This document shows, one piece after another, positions 35,866 to 47,624 of a DNA stretch of 64,000 nt. The stretch comes from Gnetum montanum (lineage: Eukaryota > Streptophyta > Gnetopsida > Gnetales > Gnetaceae). The position numbers were made by a program, and so were the translations under genes. The notes under the pieces are model-generated. The model was not told where the DNA came from, did no database searches, and saw nothing but the letters and a program-made list of their open reading frames with translations. The first letter of the stretch is position 1. Each line of letters begins with the position of its first letter. Location: positions 448,996 through 512,995 of the forward strand of contig MNCI01006534.1 of the NCBI GenBank assembly GCA_015680685.1, read 5' to 3'.

Positions 35866-36762
35866 ACAAAGAGGGGCCATTGAAACACCACAAAATTTCA
35901 GGTCTTGGCATCTCGACAATAGATTTTTCTAAGTGTCAGAGCAATGGCGCTTTCTACACCTTGCTACGCTATGTAGTGTAGCGCTACAGTGTAACACCCT
36001 GCTACGCTGCATAGCGTAGTGCTACAGTGTAACACCCGCTGCATAGCCATGTGGCACCTGATCTACATTTTGGGCTAACCCTAGCTCTATAAATACCTCT
36101 GCATCCTCTTTTTTCGAAAAAGGGGGAGGAAGGGGGGAAGCTTCAATTTGTTTACCAACAAGGCAGTTGGCATTTTTTCCATTAAGGCATTTGACATTTT
36201 GGCATCTTGGCACCTAGCTCTGTGGGCGAACGAGACCTAGAGCACACCACATCAATAGAGAGGCACAACTACATCACATGGTATACTGTGACCACCAACC
36301 TAGGAGGCATAATTTATCACAGTGAGCACTAGATTTCACAGCCCGACACCACTGAGGCTGTGACTCTGCTCCTACTGTGCCTATTGTACACCTTGTATGC
36401 CTTTACCCTTTTTTCGGGGCGGTGCATCTTCCTATTCAAACTCTCTTTTTGGCTGATTATAGCATTTATTTTTTGGCATTGTTAAACGCTAATCATGTCC
36501 ACTATCTTGTTACGGACTTTAGCATGTTTCTATTGCTGTGCACATCACGTTTTCTTTTTATCTTACCGCCAGTTGTTCCATTTAAGATTATTGTTTGCAA
36601 AAGGGTTATTGTACATCGGTTAAGTCCCTGTCTAATTGACTAGACTGTTCAAGGAACTTTGAATCCATTTTCTCTAGCACAACCCTCATGTGGATCTGGG
36701 GTTAAACTATTTGCCCAGCAACCTCTCGGTGTTTCCAGCCACCAACATTTTCGGTCGCAAAA
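35866..36762 (+). repeat. E6 polypurine tract and 3' LTR
   Basis: ACAAAGAGGGGCCAT (35866-35880) is the plus-strand primer, and the LTR TGAAACACCAC starts at 35881. Palindromic TAGCG repeats and two GTAACACCC boxes lie near 35960-36040, with TATA at about 36087. It ends GGTCGCAAAA at 36762. It is 69 bp shorter than the 5' LTR, partly from loss of one U3 repeat. Confidence 0.85.
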
Positions 36763-38700
36763 ACCTCTTCCTTCTATCTTGCAACCCATAGTAAGGCCAC
36801 AAGTTTTAGAACAAATGCCACAACCTTATGTACAAACTCCACAACCAACAAGGCCATCAAAAGTCTTGGATCAAGCCTTCTAGATGATCTAGGACCTAAC
36901 GAAGGAGTTGAGAAGGCTTAAAGCCTCTACTTCACAAAGTATCAAGATTATGACCTTCTACTAGGATGATCCAATCAATCCTATGATCCCACCCTTGATA
37001 CTTCCTCCTGGTGTCCCTATTTCCTAGTTTAGCAAATACAATGGAGAAGGTGACCTTAATGCTCATCTTATAACATTTAGATTTGAGTGCTTACTCTTGC
37101 AACCATGGCCTCATATCATCATAAGGATTTTTCCTATGTCCTTGACTGGGAAAGCACTTGATTGGTACTACATGTTACCTAGATGATCCATATCCTCTCT
37201 AAAAGACTTGATAGTTCAGATTGTCAACTACTTCAAGTATAACTTGAAGCTCAACACCATGCTTGATCAAATCATGAAGGTCAAGCAAGGACCCTTTGAA
37301 CCCATGCAAAAATTCATTCAATGGTGGAATGAACTACTGAATGAAATACCAGAACCTATCACAAAAGCACATTTGTTAGCCATATTTAAGGGAGTAGTTA
37401 ATGACTTCATAAGTCCAAGCTCTACTACCTAGACCCATGATCTTAACTAAGCATTTTCTCAAACTAAAAATATAAAGGATGCTATGGAGGCTAGTCATGA
37501 TCTAGCTCATGTAGTCTATAAAAATCAACATACATGGAGAGACAAAGAGAAAAACAAAAAAAAACAATATAACTATAGTAACTATGACTAAAGACATAAA
37601 GACCACGAACTAGGGGCCAAGGGCAAACTCACACAAGGCACTCAGTAATGGTCATAATAACCAACCATCAACCTAAAGGGCTACTACATGGACAAGAAAT
37701 ATAGGTGCAAATACATTACCTTACCTATGAAATCATTTGAGTTACTAGACCAATTATTAAAGAGTGGGCACATGTAACACAAAAAAATGACCAAAGAGAC
37801 TCGAAAGAAACACGAGTGATTATGTGAAATAGCCAAATATGCCACTTAGGCAATGAAGGATGATCTCCAATTACTTAGGTACTTCAAACTAGATCATTTC
37901 TACCGTTATCACCAATTGCTAGGTCATGACATAGACTTCTACCTCACATTGAAGGATGACCTGCAAAGGATGATAGATAGGAGTGAGTTGGTCTTAGATG
38001 CTTCCAACATGGTTCAACCACAAAATTAGTCAATGTAGATCTACAAAGATGCATTGAATGCTAATGAAAGTCCTTATGTTATTTCAACATTTAATATTGA
38101 TGACAATCGGAGACTTGTAAGAAGACCATTCATGATTCAAGTATCCCTCTATGACGAAAGGGCTTCTTCAGCTTCCCATAGCTCAAGATCCCCCTTTGTC
38201 ATAAGAGTACCATCACGAATGCCTTTGAGAGATCCTTTTGTTATAAGGGTACCTCAACCTAACATAACATAACAAGCCATAGCCTAGACAACTACACAAT
38301 GATCACCTATGGTGGCCAATGCTACTACCTCCTCATAAGCAATTATTGACAATAAGAAGACCTCAACCAAGTAAAGGAAGAAGCATGAGAAAAAGCCTAG
38401 TAACAAGGGTGAAAAGCATATGGAGGTACAAAAGGAAGTGGACCCACCAAATTCCACTCCCATTTTAGCTATACTCATGACCTCCTTTGCCCAACCTGCT
38501 CCAACAAACAAACCATAGGAAGATACTAAAATCCATAACTAGAATGAAGAGGAAGAGCCTCAACATCCATAATCTAAAGTTGAAGTTTGCATTTTGTGAT
38601 GCATGGAGGAAGTAAAGCACAACTATGGTGACAAGCCAATAGCCAATAATAAAAACTTCCTCAGTGTAATGGATCAAGTCAAGAAATTCCATAAGTAGAA
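36763..38700 (+). pseudogene. gag: E5 gag pseudogene, C-terminal part
   Basis: Gag continues after E6 with QPIVRPQVLEQMPQPYVQTP near 36787. The capsid region (about 36900-37440) reads YNGEGDLNAHLITFRFECLL, GKALDWYYMLPR, TMLDQIMKVKQGPFEPMQKF and HLLAIFKGVVNDFI, closely matching E6. The zinc-knuckle equivalent FYRYHQLLGHDIDF (about 37900-37935) has lost its cysteines. PFMIQVS and two PFVIRVP repeats lie at 38128-38260. TAG stops at former Gln codons are frequent. Confidence 0.8.
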
Positions 38701-39357
38701 GAATACAACCCTAAGCTTTTATGACCTGATCATGACTTCTGCCACACATTATAAGGCATTAGTAAAAATGTTTACTTCTATACCCATTAGTGAGGACATC
38801 CCTACTAATGAGGAAGCCATCCATGTAGTGATGGTCCCTTCCTCACCAAAGGTGGAGAAGTTGACACCCCTAGTATGTCGTGATAATAAAATTAAGGTTA
38901 ATTCCCAAAATGGCAAAGTGACTATAGTCCCTCTATTAATAATCATACACATAGGATAGTTTAAAGTGAATAGGGTACACATTGATGATGGAGCTACAAC
39001 CAACACCATCCCATGCATCATTGTTGAGCGCTTGGCCTTAATTGAGTAGATACAACCTACAATTGCTATGGCTCTCAAACTCTTTAATGGATCAAGAGTT
39101 GCCATCAAGGGGTCTATCTTCTTGGATTTTGTAGCAAGTGAGAAATTTCCCATAACCACCAATTTCTTGGTGGTGGAAGAGATACCCATGTTCAACCTTA
39201 TCTTGGAAAGGCCTTGGTTGGCTCAATTACTAGCTGTGTCCTCTCCCATCCATCAAGAAATTTACCTTCCTTATGATGAAGGTGAAATTATCCCTAGCTG
39301 TCAACAATGTGAATATAGATTAGGGGTCCGATGTGGAGCTTCAATTACTAGCTAGTT
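38701..39357 (+). pseudogene. E5 aspartic protease pseudogene
   Basis: KNTTLSFYDLIMTSATHYKA and EDIPTNEEAIHVVMVPSSP lead into VNRVHIDDGATTNTIPCIIV (active site DDG, about 38965-39030). LFNGSRVAIKGSIFLDFVAS and the flap-like FNLILERPWLAQLLAVSSPI follow, then HQEIYLPYDEGEII. It parallels E6 and E7 protease. The frame is open in two pieces (38732-38959, 39068-39355). Confidence 0.8.
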
Positions 39358-39419
39358 TGTAACCCATAGCCAAAACCATAACTTAAAACAAAAAATAAAA
39401 AACATAAAATACATCAAAC

Positions 39420-40985
39420 CTATGGTGATTCTGGCTCCATAACTTCTGAGGGTAGATGTGGAAGGCCTTTCTCCAAATGATGGAGGATCTAGTCCTTCAT
39501 CATGTTGACCTAATCAACATCCCCAAGATTAATGCTAGAAAGGATGTTAGTCCTATCTACTATAGTCCAAGTACGTGGCTTCCAGGTAATAACAACCATA
39601 GAGGCCTCACCTATAGTAGTGGTAATCTGAATGGTAGGAGATTTCTCCATCATGAGAGTACTTTCAAAAAGCTAATAAGCACTCTCTGCTTAGATCCCTT
39701 GGATGAACAACTCTCTCTTACGCTGTTCAATTGACTCCTCCTTGAGCCACTGGAGGTAGGCCCCATGATCTACCTTATACTATCTCTTGTGGACCTTTTG
39801 TTTCTTACCCCACTCTAGGATCCAAGCATAATGATCTTTCCAATCCTCAACCCTTTGGAAGATGAGATCCTTATGCATACATTGTTCTACCATCTCCTAA
39901 CGGATCGCTACTTTGTCCTGAATGACATGTCAGTAGTAAGCCCATGTGATCTCCCTAGTTTGCAACTTTCCTTAGTTAGTTGCTTGGGCCTCCACAAAGG
40001 CCTTGTGGTCTTGGAGATCTCTAATTATTTTCTCCTGCTATTGAGTCTTCTCCCTTAAGGCCACAACTTCCTCCCATAGGGATTTGATGGACCTCTCTAG
40101 CTTTCATGAAGTTTTTATACATGACATTACTAGATCAATAGAAGTCTCATAAAACTTCAAGGGTACACTAGATACATCGAAGGAAAGCTTAGGGAAGGAG
40201 TCAATATCTATGTCTTTGCTAGGGTTTCACTTCATAGAAGGCACTACAAAAAGCATGAAATATAACCATAAGCATAATGTACAACCTAAAATAGCCATGA
40301 CATGAGCATAACCTATAGCATAAACAAGCAAATAAGGGACATAAAAAAAATTCCTTACCTATCTCGAGTGCAACCTATTACATTCGGTCAATGATGTCCT
40401 TAGCCATCTCATGCATGAACTCCACCTTCTTTGGAATCTCCAATCATGGATTCACATGAAACTTAGGGATATATGCTTACATTGGTGGCTTAAGAACTAC
40501 TGTAAGCATAACAATCATTGAATGGTTAGGATGAAAACCAAAATAAAACTATAAGATATAATGAAAACATTAAGGCATGGGCATACTTGGTTCCTCCTCC
40601 TCTTTCTCCTCTGGGATGATGATGGGGAATGAACCTATCACTACCTCACTAAATAGGACATCTAGATCATTTCTATCTGCATCAGCAAATCCTTCAACCT
40701 CATGTTGCCTTAGGAGTATATCTTCTGCATGCCTTTCTTCTACCTCCATGGTAGCTTAGGTTGCCATAACCTAACATGCATCTACAACCATAGCACATAG
40801 AAAACCGGTTAACACATGAAACCATAAAGTAGTCATAAATTTTAAAACATGAAATAGTCAAATTTAAACATATCATACTTGCAACTACCTATTTCAATTG
40901 CCTAAGCTTAAACATTAGCTTCTTTAGGGTAGGTTAGTCTGATTCTAGTGGTGCTTCCTTCATAGGCCTCTTAAGTTACTCTCTG
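39420..40985 (-). pseudogene. E5 antisense spliced accessory gene
   Basis: This lies on the opposite strand to the element, between protease and RT. From ATG 40749, exon 1 (40749-40587) reads MEVEERHAEDILLRQHEVEG and ends in an acidic EEKEEEEP run. Intron 1 (40586-40500, 87 bp) starts GTATGC and ends TTACAG. Exon 2 (40499-40359) includes EIPKKVEFMHEMAKDIIDRM. Intron 2 (40358-40244, 115 bp) starts GTAAGG and ends TTGTAG. Exon 3 (40243-39420) has FPKLSFDVSSVPLKFYETSI, a Lys/Glu-rich helix, WKDHYAWILEWGKK and NLGDVD. Frame phase is kept across both introns. A further exon may lie at 40889-40985. In-frame stops show it is dead here. E7 carries a homologue. Function is unknown. Confidence 0.65.
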
Positions 40986-43960
40986 GCAACCCTAGAACCT
41001 CACCAAACCTAGTTGAAATTGGTTAAAACCTTGAGATTTGGTGTTTTCATGCTAGGTGAGGCTTCATTCATGTTGAGCATCTTATTCCCAACATGGATGG
41101 ACTGGGGAAGGTAAAAATGGCCTAAATTGACTATGTAGTAGCTATTTTTCAAAGCCCAATGACCCTTAGACCTTGCTGGAACCCTCTAGAGCTTCCAAAA
41201 ATTTCAAAAGTGGTCAAATATGGAAAAAAATTACCATCCACCTCTCATCCACACTAGGGCCTTCGTGCCCAATGTGTAAGAAAGGGAAAAACTAGATGAG
41301 ACACTTAGAAGCCTTCAAATTGCTAGATCTTGACACCCAGTATTGACCATCGACACTGGCAACCCTAGAAACTAACATGTATGGTTGATTGACTATCGAA
41401 TTAGCCTAGATATAACTTTCTTGGTTCTTCCATGTTAGGGAAGATCTCTTTCACGTTGCCTAGTATGGAAAACTAAGAGGATTAACTAGGAAAGTTAGTG
41501 GGGGTGCCAGAAACAAGAAAATAACTGTAAGATTATCGTGTACCCAACACTAGGATGTTAATAGCCTCTTCACAAGGCACTAGATTGTTAAAAAATCAGC
41601 AAAAATCAACCTCATAAGGTTCTTCCATGGTGGGGAGGACCTTCTCCACACTGATCACTCTAGTCTCAGTGTGGATGAAAGGGGGGAAGCCAAAACTATT
41701 TAAATTTGCATGTAGTTTGGCTTCTAGAAGCAACCCAATCCTTCTGGAAGCCATTGGACTTTCAGAAGTCATTTAAAATGATCAAAACTTGTTCCCCTTT
41801 GGTTCTCCATGCTAAGGAGGATCCCATTCATGCTAGGAATCCTACCCTTAGTGTGGATGGAGGTGGGGAAGCTTGAAAAACCTCTCATAGCCTTCAAAAT
41901 GACTTAAATTTTGACCTTAGACATTGATAGCCAACACCAACAACCCTATAGACACTCATGCATAGTTAAAATTGACCATGAAAAGTTAAAAAACCCTTCC
42001 CCCAAATCTTTGATGTTGAGCATGGAAGCCCTAGCTTGGAAAAGGGGTGAAAGCTTAAAAATTACCTAATGAGCCTTAAAATAACTAAAATTTGACATTG
42101 GGTATTAGTAATCAATACTAGCTACCTTAGAAGCCTTCATGGATAGCCATAAATGTTAGAAAATAGTAAAAAGAAGGGTTTCCTAGTTCCTCCACATTGA
42201 GGATCACTTCTTTCATGCTGCCCAACATGCAAGAAAGGGGGAAACTTTGGGGGAACTACAAAATAGCCTCCATAGACCTTGAACAAACACTACAAAGCCT
42301 TGTGTGTGTCCTAGAACCATGTTAACACATCCTAAGACCTCCAAACCTATCAAAAATGACCTTGAATAGCTAGAAAGTCTTTTTCACCAATCTTCCATGT
42401 TGAGCATGGAAGGCCAAGCATGGAAAAAAAGGAGGGAGGTGTGGGGGAACATAAAAAATCTCTCACCAAACTTTGAAATGACCGAATTTTAACACTAGGC
42501 ATTGGTAATTGATGCTATGAAAATTAGAGACCTACATGCATGGCTAGAAATGATGCAAATAACTAGAAGGCTATTTCCCATGGTCTTTTACACTAGGCAT
42601 ACTATCCCTAGTGTGGAAAAAGAGGGGAAAACTTAGAAACCATTTAGGAAACCTCTAAACTAGCCAAGATTGAACTCAAACCCTAGTCCTCAACCCTGGC
42701 AAACTTGGAAGCATACATGCATGATTGATTGAGGCTAAAACTAGCATAGATCTAGGATGTATGGTTCTTCCACACTCAAGATGCCTTCCTCCATGCTTCC
42801 TAGGGTGGGAAATAAGGGGAACACTCATTTGGAGCTCATAAATAGCTTAGAATGACATCAAATGATCTTACATGCACTCTAGAACTTTGTATCCACCTTT
42901 TAGAGCCTTCAAACCTCACAGAACTAACCCAAGATGGCTAAAAAATGGTTCCTCCTAGTCTTCCAAGCTGAGCCCCTAGCCCTAGCATGGAAAAATTGGG
43001 GTAGGCTCAAAAAACAATTGGGAATAATCAAAACTGCCAAAATTTGACATGAAGGCATAGCCCTTGGCTCTAGCAACTTCAAAAGTTAACATGCATAGTT
43101 AGTTGTGATCCAGATTGGCCTAGATCTAAGATTCATACTTCATTCACATTGGAGGAGGCTCCTTCAAATATGGAAAGCATGGAAACAAGGGGAAAGCTTC
43201 TTTTCCACTTTTGGTTGCAGGATGACACTCTTGGAAACCAAAGATCTACACCAAAAAGCTTGGGATCTCATAACCTCAAGATTTTGCTTATTTTAACTCA
43301 TTTTGACCTCCAAAATCCATTCCCCTAATCTTCCATGCTAGAGTAATTCCCCTAGCATGGAACAAAGGAGAAGGCCTTAGATGTAATTAAATAGCCTCCA
43401 AACATGCCTAGAATCAACCAAAAACTTGCTGAATGATGATTCATAGCCCTAGGATCTAGAAACCTAGTCAACATGCTCTTAAACCATCCTGGATCCATGG
43501 AGAAACTATTCCCCCTTGCCCCCCAATTCTTCCATGTTGTGGATATGATGCTAAGTGTGAAGAAAGGGGAAAAGCCATTTTGACACTCAAAATCAATTCA
43601 AACTGCTACAAAATGAAGCTAAGGGATGCACAACTTCCAGATATTGGTTTGAGCTACTTTTTTGACCTTGTTTTGGCCAAAATTTTTCTTTTCCATGCTG
43701 AGCCCCCTTTCTTCCACATTGGCCAACGTGGAAATAGGGGAAGGCTCTAAAGCCTACTTTTTGGCCTTTACAGACCTCTAGAGTGCCCAATTTTGATTGA
43801 TCTAACCTTGCACTACCTTGGGAAGGTCCTAGAACCTAAATTTTAGACCTCTAATCATCCCAAAGCCTATTTTCCTTAGTTCCCATAGTGAGGATCCCTA
43901 TTTTGATGCTAAGCCCAATGGGGAAGCCTCAATACAACTAATTTCTAAGTCTAAACAACC
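40975..43960. repeat. ~190-bp tandem array inside E5 (about 16 units)
   Basis: A landmark of the form CTTCCATG(C/T)T-(A/G)AG followed by AGCATGGAA and AGGGGAAAGC recurs near 41040, 41245, 41425, 41620, 41805, 42010, 42190, 42395, 42580, 42765, 42955, 43135, 43325, 43525, 43690 and 43885. Each unit carries an inverted TTCCATGCT...AGCATGGAA pair. Copies are diverged. There is no coding potential. The array lies directly upstream of the antisense gene and before RT. Confidence 0.7.
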
Positions 43961-44496
43961 CAAAAATAGCCCTAATTGATGCCCAAACTCATCTAATAGC
44001 CTTATAGCCTCACAAAATCCCTAATCATTTTTGACCTATATTGGCCAAATTTTACCATATATAGTCTATTTTCTTGATTTTTGCCATATTACATAATGTT
44101 TTAACTTGTTTTTGGACTTGTGTTGCATTGTTAACCTTGTTGACCTTCTATGGCCTTTATATAGCCTTATATGTTCTTTATTTACCTTTTTTCTAGCCTT
44201 TGAATGATATCAAATAGTGGGATTTGACCTTCCTTGACCACCGTTTGACACCATGCGAAAATGGCCTACTAAGACCTTAAACTAGCATCATAGTCCACCA
44301 AAACTCTAAACTGGCATCATAGTTTGCTAAGGCCTAAAGCTAACAAAATTATGATCTTTGTTGATCATTTGTAGCCTTATTTCTATATTTCCCCTTGTTT
44401 GACCTTTATTTTAACCTTGTTGGCCTCTATTGCACTTTGTCGAATTATCCTTACCTCATTGATGACCTTAGATGACATTTTTTACATTAGATTTGC
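43961..44496 (+). repeat. E5 spacer before RT with three CTA-GACCTTAAACTAG units
   Basis: AT-rich sequence with no gene. Units at 44255-44345 (CTACTAAGACCTTAAACTAG, CACCAAAACTCTAAACTGG, TTGCTAAGGCCTAAAGCTAA) match the E6 array. T-rich stretches nearby (44460-44530) could suit a plant splice acceptor region upstream of RT. Confidence 0.5.
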
Positions 44497-45760
44497 ATGT
44501 GTTTACATAATTTTATAGCATTTTGGCATTATTTATTCACTCTTATCCACATGCCACTTAACATGCTTTTGGTTGACATGCAAGATCAAAGTATGAGTAC
44601 CTCAAAGCAAATCAATTTTCCTTTGTATCTACATGAACCTCACGGTTATATTGAATGGTGTATCGACCCTAATTGCTTAGATCTTAAGCTTGAGAGTCTT
44701 ATAGACCACATAGCCTTAATAGAGAAACCTCTAGAATGGCATGAAAACCTAGTCAAAACCCTTGCCTTAGAGGTAGGTGACATAATCAAAGACTCTCTAG
44801 TTGAGGTTCCTATCACAACACACAGTGGTGGGAAGAAAACCCTTAAATTAAGTTCCTCACTGGAACCTCAATATTCTCAGGACATCACCAAGGTTCTACA
44901 AAGCAACATTAAGACCTTTTCCTGGTCATATGAAGACATGCTAGGCCTAGCCCCACGTTTAATCCAACGCAACTTCATACTAGATCCTAGCATTAAAATA
45001 GTTAACCAAAAAGTGCGTAAAATTAGACTTGATTTGGCCTTAGTAGTTCATGATGAGATCTCAAAGCTCTACCAAGTTGGTTTCATTAGGGTTGTTAACT
45101 ACACAGAATGGGTTTATAACATAGTGGTAGTTCCCAAGAAAAATGAGAGTATTTGTATTTGCATTAATTTTTGACACCTAAATAAAGTAGCCATCAAGGA
45201 TGACTTTTCTTTGCCTAGTATTGATTAACTTATTGATACTATGGTTGGACATGCCTTGTTGTCCTTTATGGATGGATTCTCAAGATATACCCAAATTAAG
45301 ATCAACCAAGAGCACCAACTTAGCATGATCTGTATGACCCCATGGGGGTATCGTTTGCTATACTATGATGCAATTTGGTCTTAAGAATACTAGAGCAATA
45401 TACCAGAGAGCCATGACCTATATCTTTAGCAATTACATGATAGGTTTACTTAATGATTATGTAGATGATATAGTCATTAAGTCCAAAGTGGCCAATAACC
45501 ATGCTAATGACCTAGACCTTGTGCTTGAACAATGCCTCAAATATGAGCTTAGGCTCAATCCTAAGAAGTATGTCTTTGGTGTCAAGACTAGTAAGATGCT
45601 TGGTTTTGTAGTATCTGAAGTAGGGATTCGTGTTAACCCTGATAAGGTTAAGGCCATATCAAAATTAGTATAACCTACCAACCTTAAAGAGCTTCAGGGA
45701 TTACAAGGTAGATTACAGTTTATTCATAGGTTTATCGCTAGGCTTACCAATAAGTTATAG
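44497..45760 (+). pseudogene. pol: E5 reverse transcriptase pseudogene
   Basis: A 225-codon open frame (44497-45174) holds the pre-RT linker and RT N-terminus: WSYEDMLGLAPRLIQRNFIL, KVRKIRLDLALVVHDEISKL, VGFIRVVNYTEWVYNIVVVP KK. After a stop come FSLPSID and FMDGFSRYTQIKIN. After a frameshift near 45360 comes MQFGLKNTRAIYQRAMTYIF with an intact catalytic YVDD (about 45460-45472), LRLNPKKYVFGV and LGFVVSEVGIRVNPDKVKAI. This is the Tat/Ogre-type RT order. Confidence 0.85.
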
Positions 45761-46790
45761 CCCATGGAACATTTTCTTAAGGAAGGAGTTTACTATGAGT
45801 GGAAAACTCAATGCCAAGATGCCTTTGAAAACCTTAAGCAAGAGTTGACACAACTACTAATAGTCTATCCTTCGCAAGAGGGTAAATCATTTTACATTTA
45901 CCTTACCATCTTTGATATGTTCATTACCTCTCTACTCTATTAGAAATGTGATGATGGAGTAGAAACACCAATGTACTACCTTAGCTGTGTGTTAGTTGCC
46001 CATGAGGCTTGATATATTAAAGTGGAGAAGTATTTTCTAGCACTAGTCTTCTCTTTGAAGTAGTAGAGATACTATCACTTTAGAAGTTAAGTCAACATAA
46101 TTTTCAATGATAACATACTCAAAGCCATAATGATCAACATCTATAAAAGTAGCTGTATATCCCAATGGAAAGCCATAATTATGGAATTTGATCTTCATTA
46201 CATCTCTCAATCCTCAACGAAAGGTCAAGCTATAGCCATGCAACTCATAGTTTCACATGTTGATGATCAAGTAGCCATAGATCTTGAGTTCCTTGATGAA
46301 AACATTAACATAGTTAGCTAAGTGCCTTAGGGTTATGAGGTAGTCATGCACTTTGACGAAGCCATCATAACATTTCCATCTAGTGAGATCTAATCCTTTG
46401 CCTATCATTTTGAGTTCCCATGTACCAACAACATAGTAGAGTATGAGGGTTTGTTTAGAGGGATGATGGTAGCTCATGACCTAGGAATTAGATGCTTAGC
46501 AATCAAAGGCAATCACAACTTGTGGTTAACCAAGTTACCAAGGTCTATGCATGTAAGGCCAAATACTTACAACCTTACCATGACCTAGGGAAGTAATTGT
46601 TATCCAATACATACCTTAAAATGAGAACACCATAGCTAATGCAATTGCAACATTAGCTCTTAGAGTGATGTTAGATGTGTTTAGTAAGTTACCCACCTTA
46701 ACTATGAACTATGCTACTCCCATCACACAGAACATTGAGGATACCTTTGTGGCCATCATTCATACTACTCTTACTAGGAGTGGTATGATG
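45761..46790 (+). pseudogene. E5 double RNase H region (pseudogene)
   Basis: The first RNase H follows RT (FLKEGVYYEWKTQCQDAFEN, then YYLSCVLVAHEA). The connection includes QWKAIIMEFDLHYISQSSTK. A second RNase H is marked by MHFDEAIITFPSS and NNIVEYEGLFRGMMVAHDLG at about 46428-46485, the EYE...A...GI pattern of the extra RNase H described for Tat elements. Stops interrupt both. Confidence 0.7.
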
Positions 46791-47624
46791 ATATAAAATT
46801 TTACCTTATGCATGGTGAATCCTCAAAAGGCCTAGCTATTGCTAAGAATGATGCTATACACAAGCGGTTGAAGCGGTATGTCATCGTAGGTGATAACACA
46901 TAATGTCGATGATCCTGTGATGGCGTACTCCTAAAGTTCTTAAGTAAAACCAAAGCCAAAATAATCTTAGAGGAGGTTCATGAGGGTGTTTGTGAAGGAC
47001 ATATAGGACCAAGAGATATGGTTGCTAAGCTTAGATGGTTAGGCTACTATTGGCACCATATGGAAAATGACTACATGCAAAAAGTTAAGCAGTGTAAAAC
47101 ATGCCAACTATATAGCAACCTTATACATGTACCACCAACTGAGTTGCATACCACTCAAATAACATGGCCATTTTAACAATGGGGGTTGGATATCATTGGA
47201 CCTATAATTCCTAAGTCTTTATTAGGGCATAGCTTCATTATCACTACAATTGCATACTTTACAAAGTGGGTTGAGGCTATTCCCCTAAGGAAGACAACAT
47301 CTGAACTAGTTTTCAAGTTCATTCTAGATAACATTGTATCCTATTTTAACATACCCATGATCATAGTTATAGAAAATGGATCACAATTTAGTATCCATGA
47401 AACAAAATATTTCTATCACAACCTAGGCATTAAGAATTCTTTCTCATTGCCATATTGCCCTCAAGTCAATGGACAAGTGGAAGCAAGCAATAAAGCCATC
47501 ATCAACTTGCTTAAAAATATGCTCAACAATAGCAAATGCAAATGGCATGAGTGGCTTGTCCATGCACTATGGGCATACAAAATAACCTCTTGCATGGCAA
47601 CTGGTATGATTCCTTATAGCTTGG
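46791..47624 (+). pseudogene. E5 integrase pseudogene, N-terminal part and core
   Basis: The zinc-binding HHCC region is at about 46975-47110 (VHEGVCEGHIGPRDMVAKLR, CKTCQ). The core is open from 47186: LDIIGPI with the first Asp, a second site reading VIENGSQF where Asp has become Glu, and PYCPQVNGQVEASNKAI with the final Glu. WHEWLVHALWAYKIT and TGMIPYSLVMG follow until E4 cuts in after CTTGG at 47624. The gene continues at 54217. Confidence 0.85.

Larger units (their letters stand above)
28965..36762 (+). mobile_element. E6: pol-less Tat-like LTR element (gag and protease only)
   Basis: LTRs at 28965-29915 and 35881-36762 share ends TGAAACACCACAAAATTTC and TTTTCGGTCGCAA. Target-site copies are ACCTT (28960-28964) and ACCTC (36763-36767). 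E5 gag is continuous once the element is removed. Inside are a tRNA-Asn-like primer site, gag, protease, an 18-unit tandem repeat, an undetermined 1.4-kb segment and a polypurine tract. There is no RT, RNase H or integrase. It is a complete, probably non-autonomous element of about 7.8 kb. Confidence 0.88.

Noticed and set aside
38749-39195. 148-codon minus-strand frame opposite E5 protease
   Set aside because: It is a shadow of the protease reading frame, unlike the antisense gene starting at 40985, which has no sense-strand coding partner.
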